Assembly (NCBI GenBank): GCA_003641555.1
Contig: QNAT01000076.1
Coordinates: 1-6,295 of the forward strand
Direction: 5' to 3'
Source of the DNA: Thermotoga sp.
GTDB lineage: Bacteria > Thermotogota > Thermotogae > B3-G13
Length of the DNA: 6,295 nucleotides
Shown here: positions 1-5,596 of the stretch, piece after piece
Position numbering within the stretch: position 1 is the first letter of the stretch
Layout: every line of letters begins with the position of its first letter
Notes under the pieces: generated by a model
Told to the model about the DNA's origin: nothing
The model's database searches: none
The model's input: only the letters and a program-made list of their open reading frames with translations
Program-made: the position numbers and the translations under genes

Positions 1-11
1 ATCAAGGCTAG

Positions 12-126
12 TACGAAATTTGCTAAAATTCTTCGTAAAAATGTTAAAAATGATAAACTCGCTGCGCTCAGACAGTATCATTTTCTTAACACATTTTTCC
101 TCGAATTTCTTAACGCAAATTTCGTA
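12..126. repeat. Long imperfect inverted repeat (hairpin/MITE-like)
   Basis: The two halves of this stretch are imperfect reverse complements. Paired blocks are 12-23 with 115-126 (12 of 12), 37-44 with 91-98 (8 of 8), 44-47 with 86-89, and 47-55 with 76-84 (9 of 9). They close on a GC-rich tip around 58-72 containing CTCGCTGCGCTC. The small offsets between blocks are short indels. No open frame of interest crosses it. It resembles a non-coding, MITE-like or REP-like intergenic repeat, but only one copy is in the window, so mobility is not shown. The element may begin before the window, since the GGC near position 7 and the GCC near 129 also pair. Confidence 0.7.
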
Positions 127-189
127 ATGCCGGCTTAAAGTCAAAACCTAAACAGAACAATTTCATCTCACACTATACATACCCATAAT

Positions 190-285
190 CGTAGGGACAT
201 GACTTTAGTCTTGTCCGATGGAACGAAGTTCCATAATGTTATTCACCTACGGTGAATCGGACAGGTTTAAAAACCTGTCCCTATG
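190..285. repeat. 96-bp four-hairpin repeat element, copy 1
   Basis: Four adjacent hairpins make up the element: 195-204/207-216 (9 of 10 pairs, 2-base loop), 218-224/228-234 (7 of 7, GAA loop), 241-247/251-257 (7 of 7, TAC loop) and 259-268/271-280 (10 of 10, 2-base loop). The ends are also inverted repeats: 192-199 TAGGGACA pairs with 276-283 TGTCCCTA. An inner 8-base inverted repeat, 212-219 with 256-263, brackets the two middle hairpins. A second element of exactly the same length and hairpin layout lies at 5946-6041, so this is a repeat family rather than chance. AAT flanks both sides, but three bases are too few to call a target duplication. The element carries no gene. Confidence 0.85.
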
Positions 286-350
286 AATCTCTTGAGACAA
301 TCGTATCCATTCTATTTTCAAATACCCCTATTATGTTCATTTCTTTTGTC

Positions 351-427
351 TTGATACAAGTCGAAAGAACCAGAGAAAATCTTGTATCGAGTTATGTGAA
401 TTATGCAAGAACTCATCGAACTCACTG
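351..427. repeat. Degenerate intergenic repeat running into the end of the radical SAM gene
   Basis: The reverse complement of 371-402 matches 4481-4512 at 28 of 32 positions, and all four differences are transitions. The reverse complement of 419-427 (CAGTGAGTT) also matches 4468-4476, with a gap of about ten bases between the two matching blocks. Within this copy, 351-360 TTGATACAAG pairs with 381-390 CTTGTATCGA at 9 of 10 positions. The repeat reaches the last two codons (CAG TGA) of the gene read leftward from here. The hairpin is not followed by a T-run on either strand, so I do not call it a terminator. Confidence 0.6.
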
Positions 428-1306
428 AATTACCTTCTTTGTGGCAGGCATTTCAGAAAGCCGATGCGTTTGACGCCATCCGTTTTCAAAGCCGAATTCT
501 TCAACAGTAGCAAGTGCTCTTCCATATTCTCCCACTGTTATTTTTCTCGAAAGTTCAGGAAACTCACCCGCTTTGTAAACTGGAGTATACTGGTCCATCA
601 CACTGATGGAAAGAAATCTCGATACCTCTTCCGAAAGAAAACGAAGGGATTTTTCAATATGATTGACATTCTCGGGTAAGACCAGCATACGTACAATAAG
701 CCCCTTCTTTGCTCTACCTTCACCATCTATTTGTAAATTACCTTTCTGTTCATACATATGTTTAATCGCCTTTTTAGCAATTTCAGGATAATGTTTAGCC
801 CCTATATAGTGTTCACAAAAATCTTCATCCAGAGAGATCAAATCAGTTAAGTAAATATCCACTGTTGCTTTTAACATATCAAGAGTTTCAGCTGTCTCAT
901 AACCACTGGTATTCCAAACTACAGGCAAAATTAAACCTTCATTTCTCGCTTGTTCTACAGAGGCAACAATATACGGAGCATATTGAGTAGCTGTTACCAA
1001 TTCGAGTGTCCATGCTCCTTTCCTTTGAAGGGCAAGATATATATCTATCAATTGCGCTAGATCGATGGTTTTTCCATGGGCCATCTGGCTGAAGGCAAAG
1101 TTTTGGCAATAAACACAATGAAGAGGACAACCGCTGAAAAAAACTGCTCCTGTACCTCGTTTGCCCGATATTGGAGGTTCTTCTCCTTTGTATAGAAGGG
1201 CATTTGCATATCGAATATGAGCATCTACGCCACACTCACCAATAGTAATATATCTATTTACTCTGCAATATCTGGGACAAAGTGAACAATTCTCAAAGTA
1301 AGACAC
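422..1306 (-). CDS. PflX-like radical SAM protein (pyruvate formate-lyase activase-related)
   Basis: This 294-residue protein belongs to the radical SAM superfamily, in the group related to pyruvate formate-lyase activating enzymes (COG1313, PflX-like). The 4Fe-4S/SAM motif is visible as C60-x3-C64-x2-C67 in SGCPLHCVYCQN. An N-terminal cysteine cluster, C7, C10, C14 and C25, is typical of this group and probably binds metal or a second cluster. The length is normal for the family. Translation starts at GTG (1304-1306), supported by AAAGGGG seven bases upstream. The family is expected to cleave SAM reductively to make a 5'-deoxyadenosyl radical, but its substrate is not established. No formate-lyase-like glycyl radical enzyme is present in the window to act as partner. 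The stop codon lies within a degenerate intergenic repeat. The family call is firm and the reaction is unknown. Confidence 0.88.
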   Translation of the reverse strand: MSYFENCSLCPRYCRVNRYITIGECGVDAHIRYANALLYKGEEPPISGKRGTGAVFFSGCPLHCVYCQNFAFSQMAHGKTIDLAQLIDIYLALQRKGAWTLELVTATQYAPYIVASVEQARNEGLILPVVWNTSGYETAETLDMLKATVDIYLTDLISLDEDFCEHYIGAKHYPEIAKKAIKHMYEQKGNLQIDGEGRAKKGLIVRMLVLPENVNHIEKSLRFLSEEVSRFLSISVMDQYTPVYKAGEFPELSRKITVGEYGRALATVEEFGFENGWRQTHRLSEMPATKKVIQ

Positions 1307-1330
1307 TAATTTTCCCCTTTATATATCTCA

Positions 1331-1425
1331 CCACAAAGAACACAGACATGATATTCAAGTCTCTCATTTGTCACTAATTACCTATCACAAGGTTTTTCTC
1401 GTGTTCTCTGCATCTCTCTCTGTGG
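1331..1425. repeat. Degenerate inverted repeat between tRNA-Leu and the radical SAM gene
   Basis: The ends are imperfect inverted repeats: CCACAAAGA at 1331-1339 pairs with TCTCTGTGG at 1417-1425 at 8 of 9 positions. The inner part, with ACAAGG then a T-run and CTC at 1387-1400 followed by TTCTCTG, resembles 4498-4521, where ACAAGG, TTTTCTC and TTCTGTGG occur in the same order. It is therefore probably a decayed relative of the repeats at 351-427 and 4443-4522. It fills most of the 135-base gap between the two genes. Confidence 0.45.
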
Positions 1426-1441
1426 CAAAAACAACAAATAG

Positions 1442-1527
1442 TGCCGAGGGTGGGACTTGAACCCACACGAACCTTAAGATCCATTGAATTTTGAGTCCAA
1501 CGCGTCTGCCAATTCCGCCACCTCGGC
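1442..1527 (-). tRNA. trnL: tRNA-Leu (anticodon CAA)
   Basis: This is an 86-base class II tRNA on the minus strand. The acceptor stem is GCCGAGG (1527-1521) paired with CCTCGGC (1449-1443), with discriminator A at 1442. The anticodon loop reads CTCAAAA (1495-1489), giving anticodon CAA at 1493-1491, which decodes the leucine codon UUG. The long variable arm (around 1468-1483), the D-arm with GGCAGACGC, and the T-arm GTGGG-TTCAAGT-CCCAC all fit tRNA-Leu. The 3' CCA is not encoded: the bases after the discriminator are CTA, so CCA must be added after transcription. It lies 33 bases beyond the stop of the kinase gene and could be processed from the same transcript. I see no convincing promoter of its own. 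Confidence 0.97.
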
Positions 1528-1560
1528 ATCTACAAAGTTAGTTTACAATAAAAATAGAAG

Positions 1561-2346
1561 TTAGTCAATATTTTTAACTGCTTCGACGACTGCTGTTGAA
1601 CTTCCTCGAATGAAAGAGGCTTTTCGTCCGGCTTCGATCGCAATCTTCAATATTTCACGAAAATCCATTCCTTTAAGCATACCGTATACAACCATAACAT
1701 CAAACGCATCTCCACACCCTAACGGAAATTTACCACCTTTTGAGACTGATAATCTATATTCTTCACTATTTTCGAAATAAATGCCTCCATCCACTCCGAG
1801 TTTCACAAACATTTCTATCCTTTTCAACTCAGGGTGTTCACCAAATATCATCTTGTATTCATCTGAGTTTGGCAAGAGCAAATCACAAAGTTCCAGATAT
1901 TCTGCCCTCCATTCAAAAATAGGAGAAGGGTCTAAGATTACCATAATTCCAGTTTCTTTTGCTCTACTGGCATATTCCTCAAACGCATTTCTTCCACACT
2001 CGAGTGTTGCAAAGAGAATTTTAGAATGTACATCTTCATATTCGGTAAGAAGATTAACAGCACGGTAAACGGCAAGAACTTCTCTTTCATTTCGACAGAC
2101 AAATACTCCGCTTTTACCTTTCCTGATCTTACCTACTTTATCAAAAGGCCAATCACTTCCAACACTGCCATGAAAGTTTACTTTTACACCCAGAGTCTGT
2201 AGACCCAGAAATACATTATAACCTGTTCCCCCCGGTATTTCTAAGAGGTCTCTTGAGTGAATTTCTCCATAAAACAAAAGATCTCTAAAAGCGCCTCCGA
2301 GTACATCGACTTCGTTCTCCAATCTGCTTCTCACCAGCATTCTCAT
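1561..2346 (-). CDS. PfkB (ribokinase)-family kinase, shortened
   Basis: This is a PfkB/ribokinase-superfamily kinase, which transfers the ATP gamma-phosphate to a sugar, nucleoside or vitamin hydroxyl. Family landmarks in order are GGAF (17-20), the substrate-side block GGTGYN (39-44) with GLQTLG after it, LDPSP (138-142), the LLPNSDE block (157-163), KLG (182-184), and the anion-hole/catalytic-base motif G210-C-G-D213-AF. The usual DT before GAGD is replaced by PL. At 261 residues it is shorter than the roughly 300 usual for the family. About 20 residues appear to be missing after GSDWPFD (63-69), where the family normally has a helix before the TGVF strand. The start is uncertain. ATG at 2346 has only a weak GAAAG upstream, while a TTG at 2322 has GGTGAG seven bases before it and would still precede VDVLGGAF. 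It lies 20 bases after the transporter S component, so the two are probably co-transcribed. The substrate cannot be read from sequence. Confidence 0.82.
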   Translation of the reverse strand: MRMLVRSRLENEVDVLGGAFRDLLFYGEIHSRDLLEIPGGTGYNVFLGLQTLGVKVNFHGSVGSDWPFDKVGKIRKGKSGVFVCRNEREVLAVYRAVNLLTEYEDVHSKILFATLECGRNAFEEYASRAKETGIMVILDPSPIFEWRAEYLELCDLLLPNSDEYKMIFGEHPELKRIEMFVKLGVDGGIYFENSEEYRLSVSKGGKFPLGCGDAFDVMVVYGMLKGMDFREILKIAIEAGRKASFIRGSSTAVVEAVKNID

Positions 2347-2366
2347 CTTTCATTGCAAAATATTTC

Positions 2367-2882
2367 TCAACTCAATCGAGCACGTTTTACAGAATGGTAT
2401 ATGGCTGGGATCAAAAGGAATTGGATCAGTATACCAGGCCCTCCTACTGCAAAACTCAAGAGAATCGCAGTAATGGCTTTAAGATGAATACCGATCATCG
2501 CTCCAATAATGTAATAACTCAGAGAATACACCAGCCGCCCGGATGTCAAAGAGATTGCAAGATTGACATAGACGTTTAATCCCTGCCCTTCCAAATAACC
2601 TGTTAGAAGACCATATGTTGCCATTTCAAATGCCATGAAGAAAGCGACGGGAGGCATAAGTGGGGGCATTCCAAATAGCAAGCCACTCAACGGTGCGATA
2701 ACAGCACCTACTACCATACCTACCCATGGACCTATAAGAAGCCCAGCAAGGATAACTATGAAATGCAGCGGTAAGAACATCTTTCCTAACGCCTGTCCTC
2801 CAAGAGAGTGGATGACCATAGAAATGACAATACCACTCGCAATGAATACTCCTCCGTATGCGATACGCTTTGTGTAATTCAT
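2367..2882 (-). CDS. ECF transporter S component (vitamin/micronutrient binding)
   Basis: This 171-residue, very hydrophobic membrane protein has about six predicted transmembrane segments (roughly 8-26, 36-52, 54-70, 77-96, 105-127 and 134-162). The central stretch, with LPLHFIVILAGLLIGP followed by a second G-rich helix, AP, and GMPP (71-74), is typical of the ECF-transporter S-component family once called DUF3816 (PF12822). Members bind a vitamin or related small molecule in the membrane and use a shared EcfA/EcfA'/EcfT energising module, which is not in this window. The start is secure, with a near-ideal AAGGAGGT at 2898-2891 eight bases upstream. Its ribosome site overlaps the proC stop codon, so it is almost certainly translated from the proC mRNA. 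The following gene is a PfkB-family kinase, which hints that the imported compound is phosphorylated. Substrate unknown. Confidence 0.78.
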   Translation of the reverse strand: MNYTKRIAYGGVFIASGIVISMVIHSLGGQALGKMFLPLHFIVILAGLLIGPWVGMVVGAVIAPLSGLLFGMPPLMPPVAFFMAFEMATYGLLTGYLEGQGLNVYVNLAISLTSGRLVYSLSYYIIGAMIGIHLKAITAILLSFAVGGPGILIQFLLIPAIYHSVKRARLS

Positions 2883-2890
2883 ATATAAGT

Positions 2891-2898
2891 ACCTCCTT
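2891..2898 (-). promoter_or_regulatory. Shine-Dalgarno of the S-component gene, overlapping the proC stop
   Basis: On the minus strand this reads AAGGAGGT, eight bases before the ATG at 2882. Its first base lies inside the proC stop codon (2898-2900), so the two genes have a 15-base intergenic gap and are very likely translationally coupled. Confidence 0.8.
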
Positions 2899-3695
2899 TA
2901 TACTTCTTTCTGTTCATCACTTAGTTCACATGCCCTGCGGTATGTATCTTGAATTGCCTGCATTAATATTCCACGTAATCCTCTTTGCTCAAGTGAATAT
3001 ATTCCTTCTATAGTAGTTCCAGCAGGTGATGTTACCAAATGCCGCAATTCGCCAGGATGCTTTTGTTCATTCTCGAGTAATTCTGCTGAACCTTTAAGTG
3101 TTTGGAGGATTAACTCCATTGAGACTTCGTAGGAAAGGCCTAATTTCATACCTGCATCTACCAATGCTTCAACAATGACAAAAATAAATGCTGGGCCGCT
3201 TCCGCTCAATGCTGTAACTGCTGAAAAAAGTTTTTCTTTTACCTCAACTAATTTTCCAAATGGTGCGAGCAGTTCATTAACGAATTTTTTGTCATTCCCG
3301 GAAAGTGAATCCCCATATGCTACTCCTACAACGCCTTTTCCTATAGCGATAGGTATGTTCGGCATGATTCTCACGATCTGGGGAATATGAAAACATGAAT
3401 CGATTTCACTTATTTTGAGTCCTGTAACCGTACTGATAATATACTTTACATTGAAGTCGACTGAACCGAGCTCCTTCAATAACTTTCTGGCGTCCTGTGG
3501 TTTAACTGCAATAAAGAGTACATCAAGATAGTTCGGAAGTTGTGAGATATCGAATGCCGTTTGTGCTCCTTTTTCTGCAAACCTTTGCAGTTTATACTCG
3601 TGTCTATCCACTAAGAACAAATTTTTTCCATCAACAGATAATGTATCCGCAATAATAGAACCTATATTCCCCACTCCTATGATTCCAACAAACAT
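2898..3695 (-). CDS. proC: Pyrroline-5-carboxylate reductase
   Basis: ProC reduces 1-pyrroline-5-carboxylate to L-proline with NAD(P)H, the last step of proline synthesis, in the cytosol. The N-terminal Rossmann loop is G7-V-G-N-I-G12. It is followed by VKP (64-66), RIMPN (109-113), TALSGSGPAF (161-170) and the ProC signature with SPAGTTIEG (223-231). The 265-residue length is normal. An in-frame ATG exists 66 bases further upstream, but the start at 3695 is preferred. It places the Rossmann strand at residue 3 as in the family, and it has a strong AAGGGGGGA six bases upstream. It is the first gene of an operon with the S component and probably the kinase. A TGATATAAT extended -10 box (3732-3724) fits a short leader. 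No active-site residue appears lost. Confidence 0.95.
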   Translation of the reverse strand: MFVGIIGVGNIGSIIADTLSVDGKNLFLVDRHEYKLQRFAEKGAQTAFDISQLPNYLDVLFIAVKPQDARKLLKELGSVDFNVKYIISTVTGLKISEIDSCFHIPQIVRIMPNIPIAIGKGVVGVAYGDSLSGNDKKFVNELLAPFGKLVEVKEKLFSAVTALSGSGPAFIFVIVEALVDAGMKLGLSYEVSMELILQTLKGSAELLENEQKHPGELRHLVTSPAGTTIEGIYSLEQRGLRGILMQAIQDTYRRACELSDEQKEV

Positions 3696-3701
3696 AATGA
3701 A

Positions 3702-3710
3702 TCCCCCCTT
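3702..3710 (-). promoter_or_regulatory. Shine-Dalgarno fixing the proC start
   Basis: On the minus strand this reads AAGGGGGGA, six bases before ATG 3695-3693. It decides in favour of this ATG over the longer open frame beginning at 3761, whose extra 22 residues do not resemble the ProC N-terminus and would overlap birA. Confidence 0.75.
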
Positions 3711-3719
3711 GAAATCGTG

Positions 3720-3732
3720 TATAATTATATCA
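3720..3732. promoter_or_regulatory. Symmetric divergent promoter for proC (-) and birA (+)
   Basis: TATAATTATA at 3720-3729 is a perfect 10-base palindrome, so each strand carries a consensus TATAAT: 3720-3725 on plus and 3729-3724 on minus. The minus-strand copy is extended to TGATATAAT (3732-3724), the same nonamer found upstream of the coiled-coil gene at 5559-5567. It predicts a proC transcript starting near 3717 with a leader of about 22 bases. The plus-strand copy predicts a birA transcript starting near 3732. I see no good -35 hexamer on either strand. The start points are inferred from spacing only. Confidence 0.6.
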
Positions 3733-4433
3733 TGAAAATGAATGATTGGAATATCATACACATTGATGAAATGAACTCAACGATGGATTATGTTAGGACG
3801 CATCTCTCTGAACTTCCCAACAGGAGTATTGTTTGGGCAGACATTCAGCATAGGGGAAGGGGGCGCGGGAAAAACACATGGTTGTCTCCAACAGGAGGAT
3901 TGTGGTTTTCTACGTTGTTTAAAAATAAGGGTGTTTCGGACGCATGGCATATCACAATGGCATTCTCTGTTGCTGTGGTTAGCACCTTGAAGATGCATTC
4001 CGTAGATGCCTGGATAAAATGGCCAAACGATGTATATGTAAAAAACAAGAAGATAGCAGGTATACTTGTTGAAAATGTTATAAAAGGGAATCAGATTTCG
4101 CAGATAGTAGGAATTGGTTTGAATGTTAACAACGATATAGATGAAACACTGGAAGACAAGGCAACTTCTCTTCTCCAACAAACAGGAGAAAGGCATTCTA
4201 TAAAAAGCATGTTGACAATGATTATGAATGAATATGATTCTATAGACTCGAAAACACTCTATGAACGATGGTCACAATTTTCCTTTCGTCTTCTATGTAC
4301 GGATGTAAAGCTAATAGACGTTAAAGGAAAGATACATAAAGGTAAAGTAATGAATTTATTTGAAAATGGGAGTATTGAGTTAAAAGAAGAAAGTGGTGAA
4401 GAGATATTCAAAGCCGGATCGCTGATTCTATAA
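3732..4433 (+). CDS. birA: Biotin--[biotin carboxyl-carrier protein] ligase, monofunctional
   Basis: This enzyme makes biotinyl-5'-AMP and transfers biotin to the lysine of biotin carboxyl-carrier domains, as in acetyl-CoA or pyruvate carboxylase. In the 233-residue form, STMD (16-19) matches the STN substrate motif. GRGRGK (42-47) followed by TWLSP is the biotinyl-AMP loop. KWPNDV (96-101), KIAGILVE (107-114) and GIGLNVN (127-133) complete the catalytic domain. Residues from about 190 form the small C-terminal SH3-like domain. The N-terminal helix-turn-helix of E. coli BirA is absent, so it should not repress a biotin operon. The loop is GRGRGK rather than GRGRRG, a variation at two positions. 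A GTG at 3717 could extend it by five residues and an ATG at 3738 could shorten it by two. I chose 3732 because it lies six bases after a TATAAT box. No Shine-Dalgarno is visible for any of the three. Confidence 0.93.
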   Translation: MKMNDWNIIHIDEMNSTMDYVRTHLSELPNRSIVWADIQHRGRGRGKNTWLSPTGGLWFSTLFKNKGVSDAWHITMAFSVAVVSTLKMHSVDAWIKWPNDVYVKNKKIAGILVENVIKGNQISQIVGIGLNVNNDIDETLEDKATSLLQQTGERHSIKSMLTMIMNEYDSIDSKTLYERWSQFSFRLLCTDVKLIDVKGKIHKGKVMNLFENGSIELKEESGEEIFKAGSLIL

Positions 4434-4442
4434 CATTATTGC

Positions 4443-4522
4443 CACCTAAACACGGAGAAATGGAGTTCAGTGAGTTTGTCAATTCATGTAACTCGATACA
4501 AGGTTTTCTCCGCCTTCTGTGG
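4443..4522. repeat. Degenerate intergenic inverted repeat upstream of gpsA
   Basis: The segment starts with CCACCTAAACACGGAGAA (4443-4460) and ends with TTCTCCGCCTTCTGTGG (4506-4522), which are imperfect inverted repeats: TTCTCCG pairs exactly with CGGAGAA. Its inner part, 4481-4512, matches the reverse complement of 371-402 at 28 of 32 positions, and CAGTGAGTT at 4468-4476 matches the reverse complement of 419-427. It occupies most of the 129-base birA-gpsA gap. I see no clear terminator for birA or promoter for gpsA inside it. Confidence 0.55.
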
Positions 4523-4551
4523 TTGAATAATTACTAAATGTAAAGATATAT

Positions 4552-4557
4552 GGAGGG
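4552..4557 (+). promoter_or_regulatory. Shine-Dalgarno of gpsA
   Basis: GGAGGG lies five bases before the GTG at 4563-4565 and supports this non-ATG start. The Rossmann strand begins at residue 7 from there, as usual for GpsA. Confidence 0.7.
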
Positions 4558-4562
4558 ATATT

Positions 4563-5534
4563 GTGGAAAAAAATAAAACATCGGTTTCTATTTTAGGTTG
4601 TGGCCGCTGGGCTTCAGGCCTGGCGTGGTACTCTGCGCATCTCGGATATCGTGTTATTCTTTGGGGGCGTGAATCATCCAGAAGACGTGAAATATTAGCC
4701 AGAAATAGGCAAAATGAGTATCTCAAACTGCCGGTCTCCGTTTCTGTAGAAAGTTCCCTTGAAAAGGCATTATCCGGGGAAATAATTCTCATTGCCATTA
4801 ATTCTCAAAATTTAAGAGCGTTATCCAAACAGATCAGCCGATATTCACTTTCCAATAAGACGTTCATATTATGTATGAAGGGGCTGGAAGAGGCTACAGG
4901 AAAGCGTTTATCAGAGGTTTTTCAGGATGAGATCGGGCGATCGGTTGGATTAGCCGTTTGGCTTGGTCCAGCACATGTTCAGGAACTCATTAAAAATATA
5001 CCTACCTGTATGGTGATAGCATCAGAAGATATACAACTCACCAGGCATTTGGTGTCGATATTTGGCAGTGAGTTGATTCGTTTCTATTACGGTCGAGATC
5101 TAATAGGAGCAGAAGTCGGAGCTGCCGCAAAAAACGTAATGGGTATTGCTGCAGGGATGCTGGACGGGTTAGGCATCAGCAGTTTGAAAGGGGCGCTAAT
5201 GGCAAGAGGCCCAAGGGAAATATCTCGTCTCGTCAAAGCAATGGGAGGAGATGAAATGACGGTTTATGGATTGACACATATTGGAGACTACGCAGCGACT
5301 CTCTTCTCATCTTACAGTCATAATCGTAGATTTGGTGAGGCATTCGTCAGACATGAGAATTTTGATAAACTCGCAGAGGGGATAACGACAACTCGAGCAC
5401 TGATTCGATTATCAAAACGCTATGATGTTGAATTACCAATATGTGAAGGAGTATACAAAATCGTAGAAGAAAGACAAGCTCCTGATGAAGTGCTGGAAAA
5501 ACTTTTCCTTCGGCCAACAAAATATGAATTCTAA
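4563..5534 (+). CDS. gpsA: Glycerol-3-phosphate dehydrogenase [NAD(P)+], divergent
   Basis: GpsA reduces dihydroxyacetone phosphate to sn-glycerol 3-phosphate, the backbone precursor of bacterial phospholipids, in the cytosol. The NAD-binding loop is G12-C-G-R-W16 followed by A, matching GxGxWGxALA. MKG (105-107), LGPAHVQEL (134-142; usually SGPSFAxEV), catalytic K190 in AAAKNVMGIAAGMLDGLG, and RG (215-216) follow in the family order. The length of 323 residues is typical. Two normally strict signatures are altered. GLAGxGDL reads GLTHIGDYA (236-244), keeping D242, and SRNRRFG reads SHNRRFG (252-258), so the arginine that contacts the substrate phosphate is histidine. The start is GTG with GGAGGG five bases upstream. 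It could be a working but divergent GpsA or a paralogue using a different 3-hydroxyacyl or phosphate substrate. The fold and cofactor site are sure, and the substrate somewhat less so. Confidence 0.87.
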   Translation: MEKNKTSVSILGCGRWASGLAWYSAHLGYRVILWGRESSRRREILARNRQNEYLKLPVSVSVESSLEKALSGEIILIAINSQNLRALSKQISRYSLSNKTFILCMKGLEEATGKRLSEVFQDEIGRSVGLAVWLGPAHVQELIKNIPTCMVIASEDIQLTRHLVSIFGSELIRFYYGRDLIGAEVGAAAKNVMGIAAGMLDGLGISSLKGALMARGPREISRLVKAMGGDEMTVYGLTHIGDYAATLFSSYSHNRRFGEAFVRHENFDKLAEGITTTRALIRLSKRYDVELPICEGVYKIVEERQAPDEVLEKLFLRPTKYEF

Positions 5535-5558
5535 AGTACCCTACCGATACCCACTTTG

Positions 5559-5567
5559 TGATATAAT
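5559..5567 (+). promoter_or_regulatory. Extended -10 promoter of the coiled-coil gene
   Basis: TGATATAAT is a perfect extended -10 element (TGn plus TATAAT), lying 25 bases after the gpsA stop. It predicts transcription starting near 5574, about 35 bases before the GTG start of the next gene. No good -35 hexamer is visible, which extended -10 promoters can do without. The same nonamer occurs on the minus strand ahead of proC (3732-3724). Confidence 0.6.
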
Positions 5568-5596
5568 TTTATTTAGTAAGTGCCATGATTATGTTG

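Noticed and set aside
187..288. Target-site duplication AAT around the first 96-bp element
   Set aside because: Three bases are expected by chance, and the second copy has no matching flanks.
351..390. Intrinsic terminator after the radical SAM gene
   Set aside because: A 10-base stem exists, but the loop is 20 bases and no T-run follows on the minus strand.
464..679. Plus-strand open frame opposite the radical SAM gene
   Set aside because: It is antisense to a well-supported conserved gene, has no ribosome site, and its translation resembles no known family.
1781..2068. Plus-strand open frame opposite the PfkB-family kinase
   Set aside because: The minus-strand frame carries clear kinase motifs. 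The plus-strand product is a serine-rich low-complexity sequence typical of a shadow frame.
2883..2897. Riboswitch ahead of the ECF S component
   Set aside because: Only 15 bases separate it from proC, and the proC leader is predicted to be about 22 bases, so there is no room for an aptamer.
3696..3761. N-terminal extension of ProC by 22 residues
   Set aside because: The extension would overlap the divergent birA gene and lies upstream of the strong ribosome site. The Rossmann motif begins right after the internal ATG at 3695.
3777..4196. Minus-strand open frame of 139 residues opposite birA
   Set aside because: birA motifs occupy the other strand throughout. The minus-strand frame has no ribosome site and no recognisable domain.
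4484..4798. Minus-strand open frame across the start of gpsA
   Set aside because: It overlaps the gpsA Rossmann region and an intergenic repeat, with no independent coding signal.
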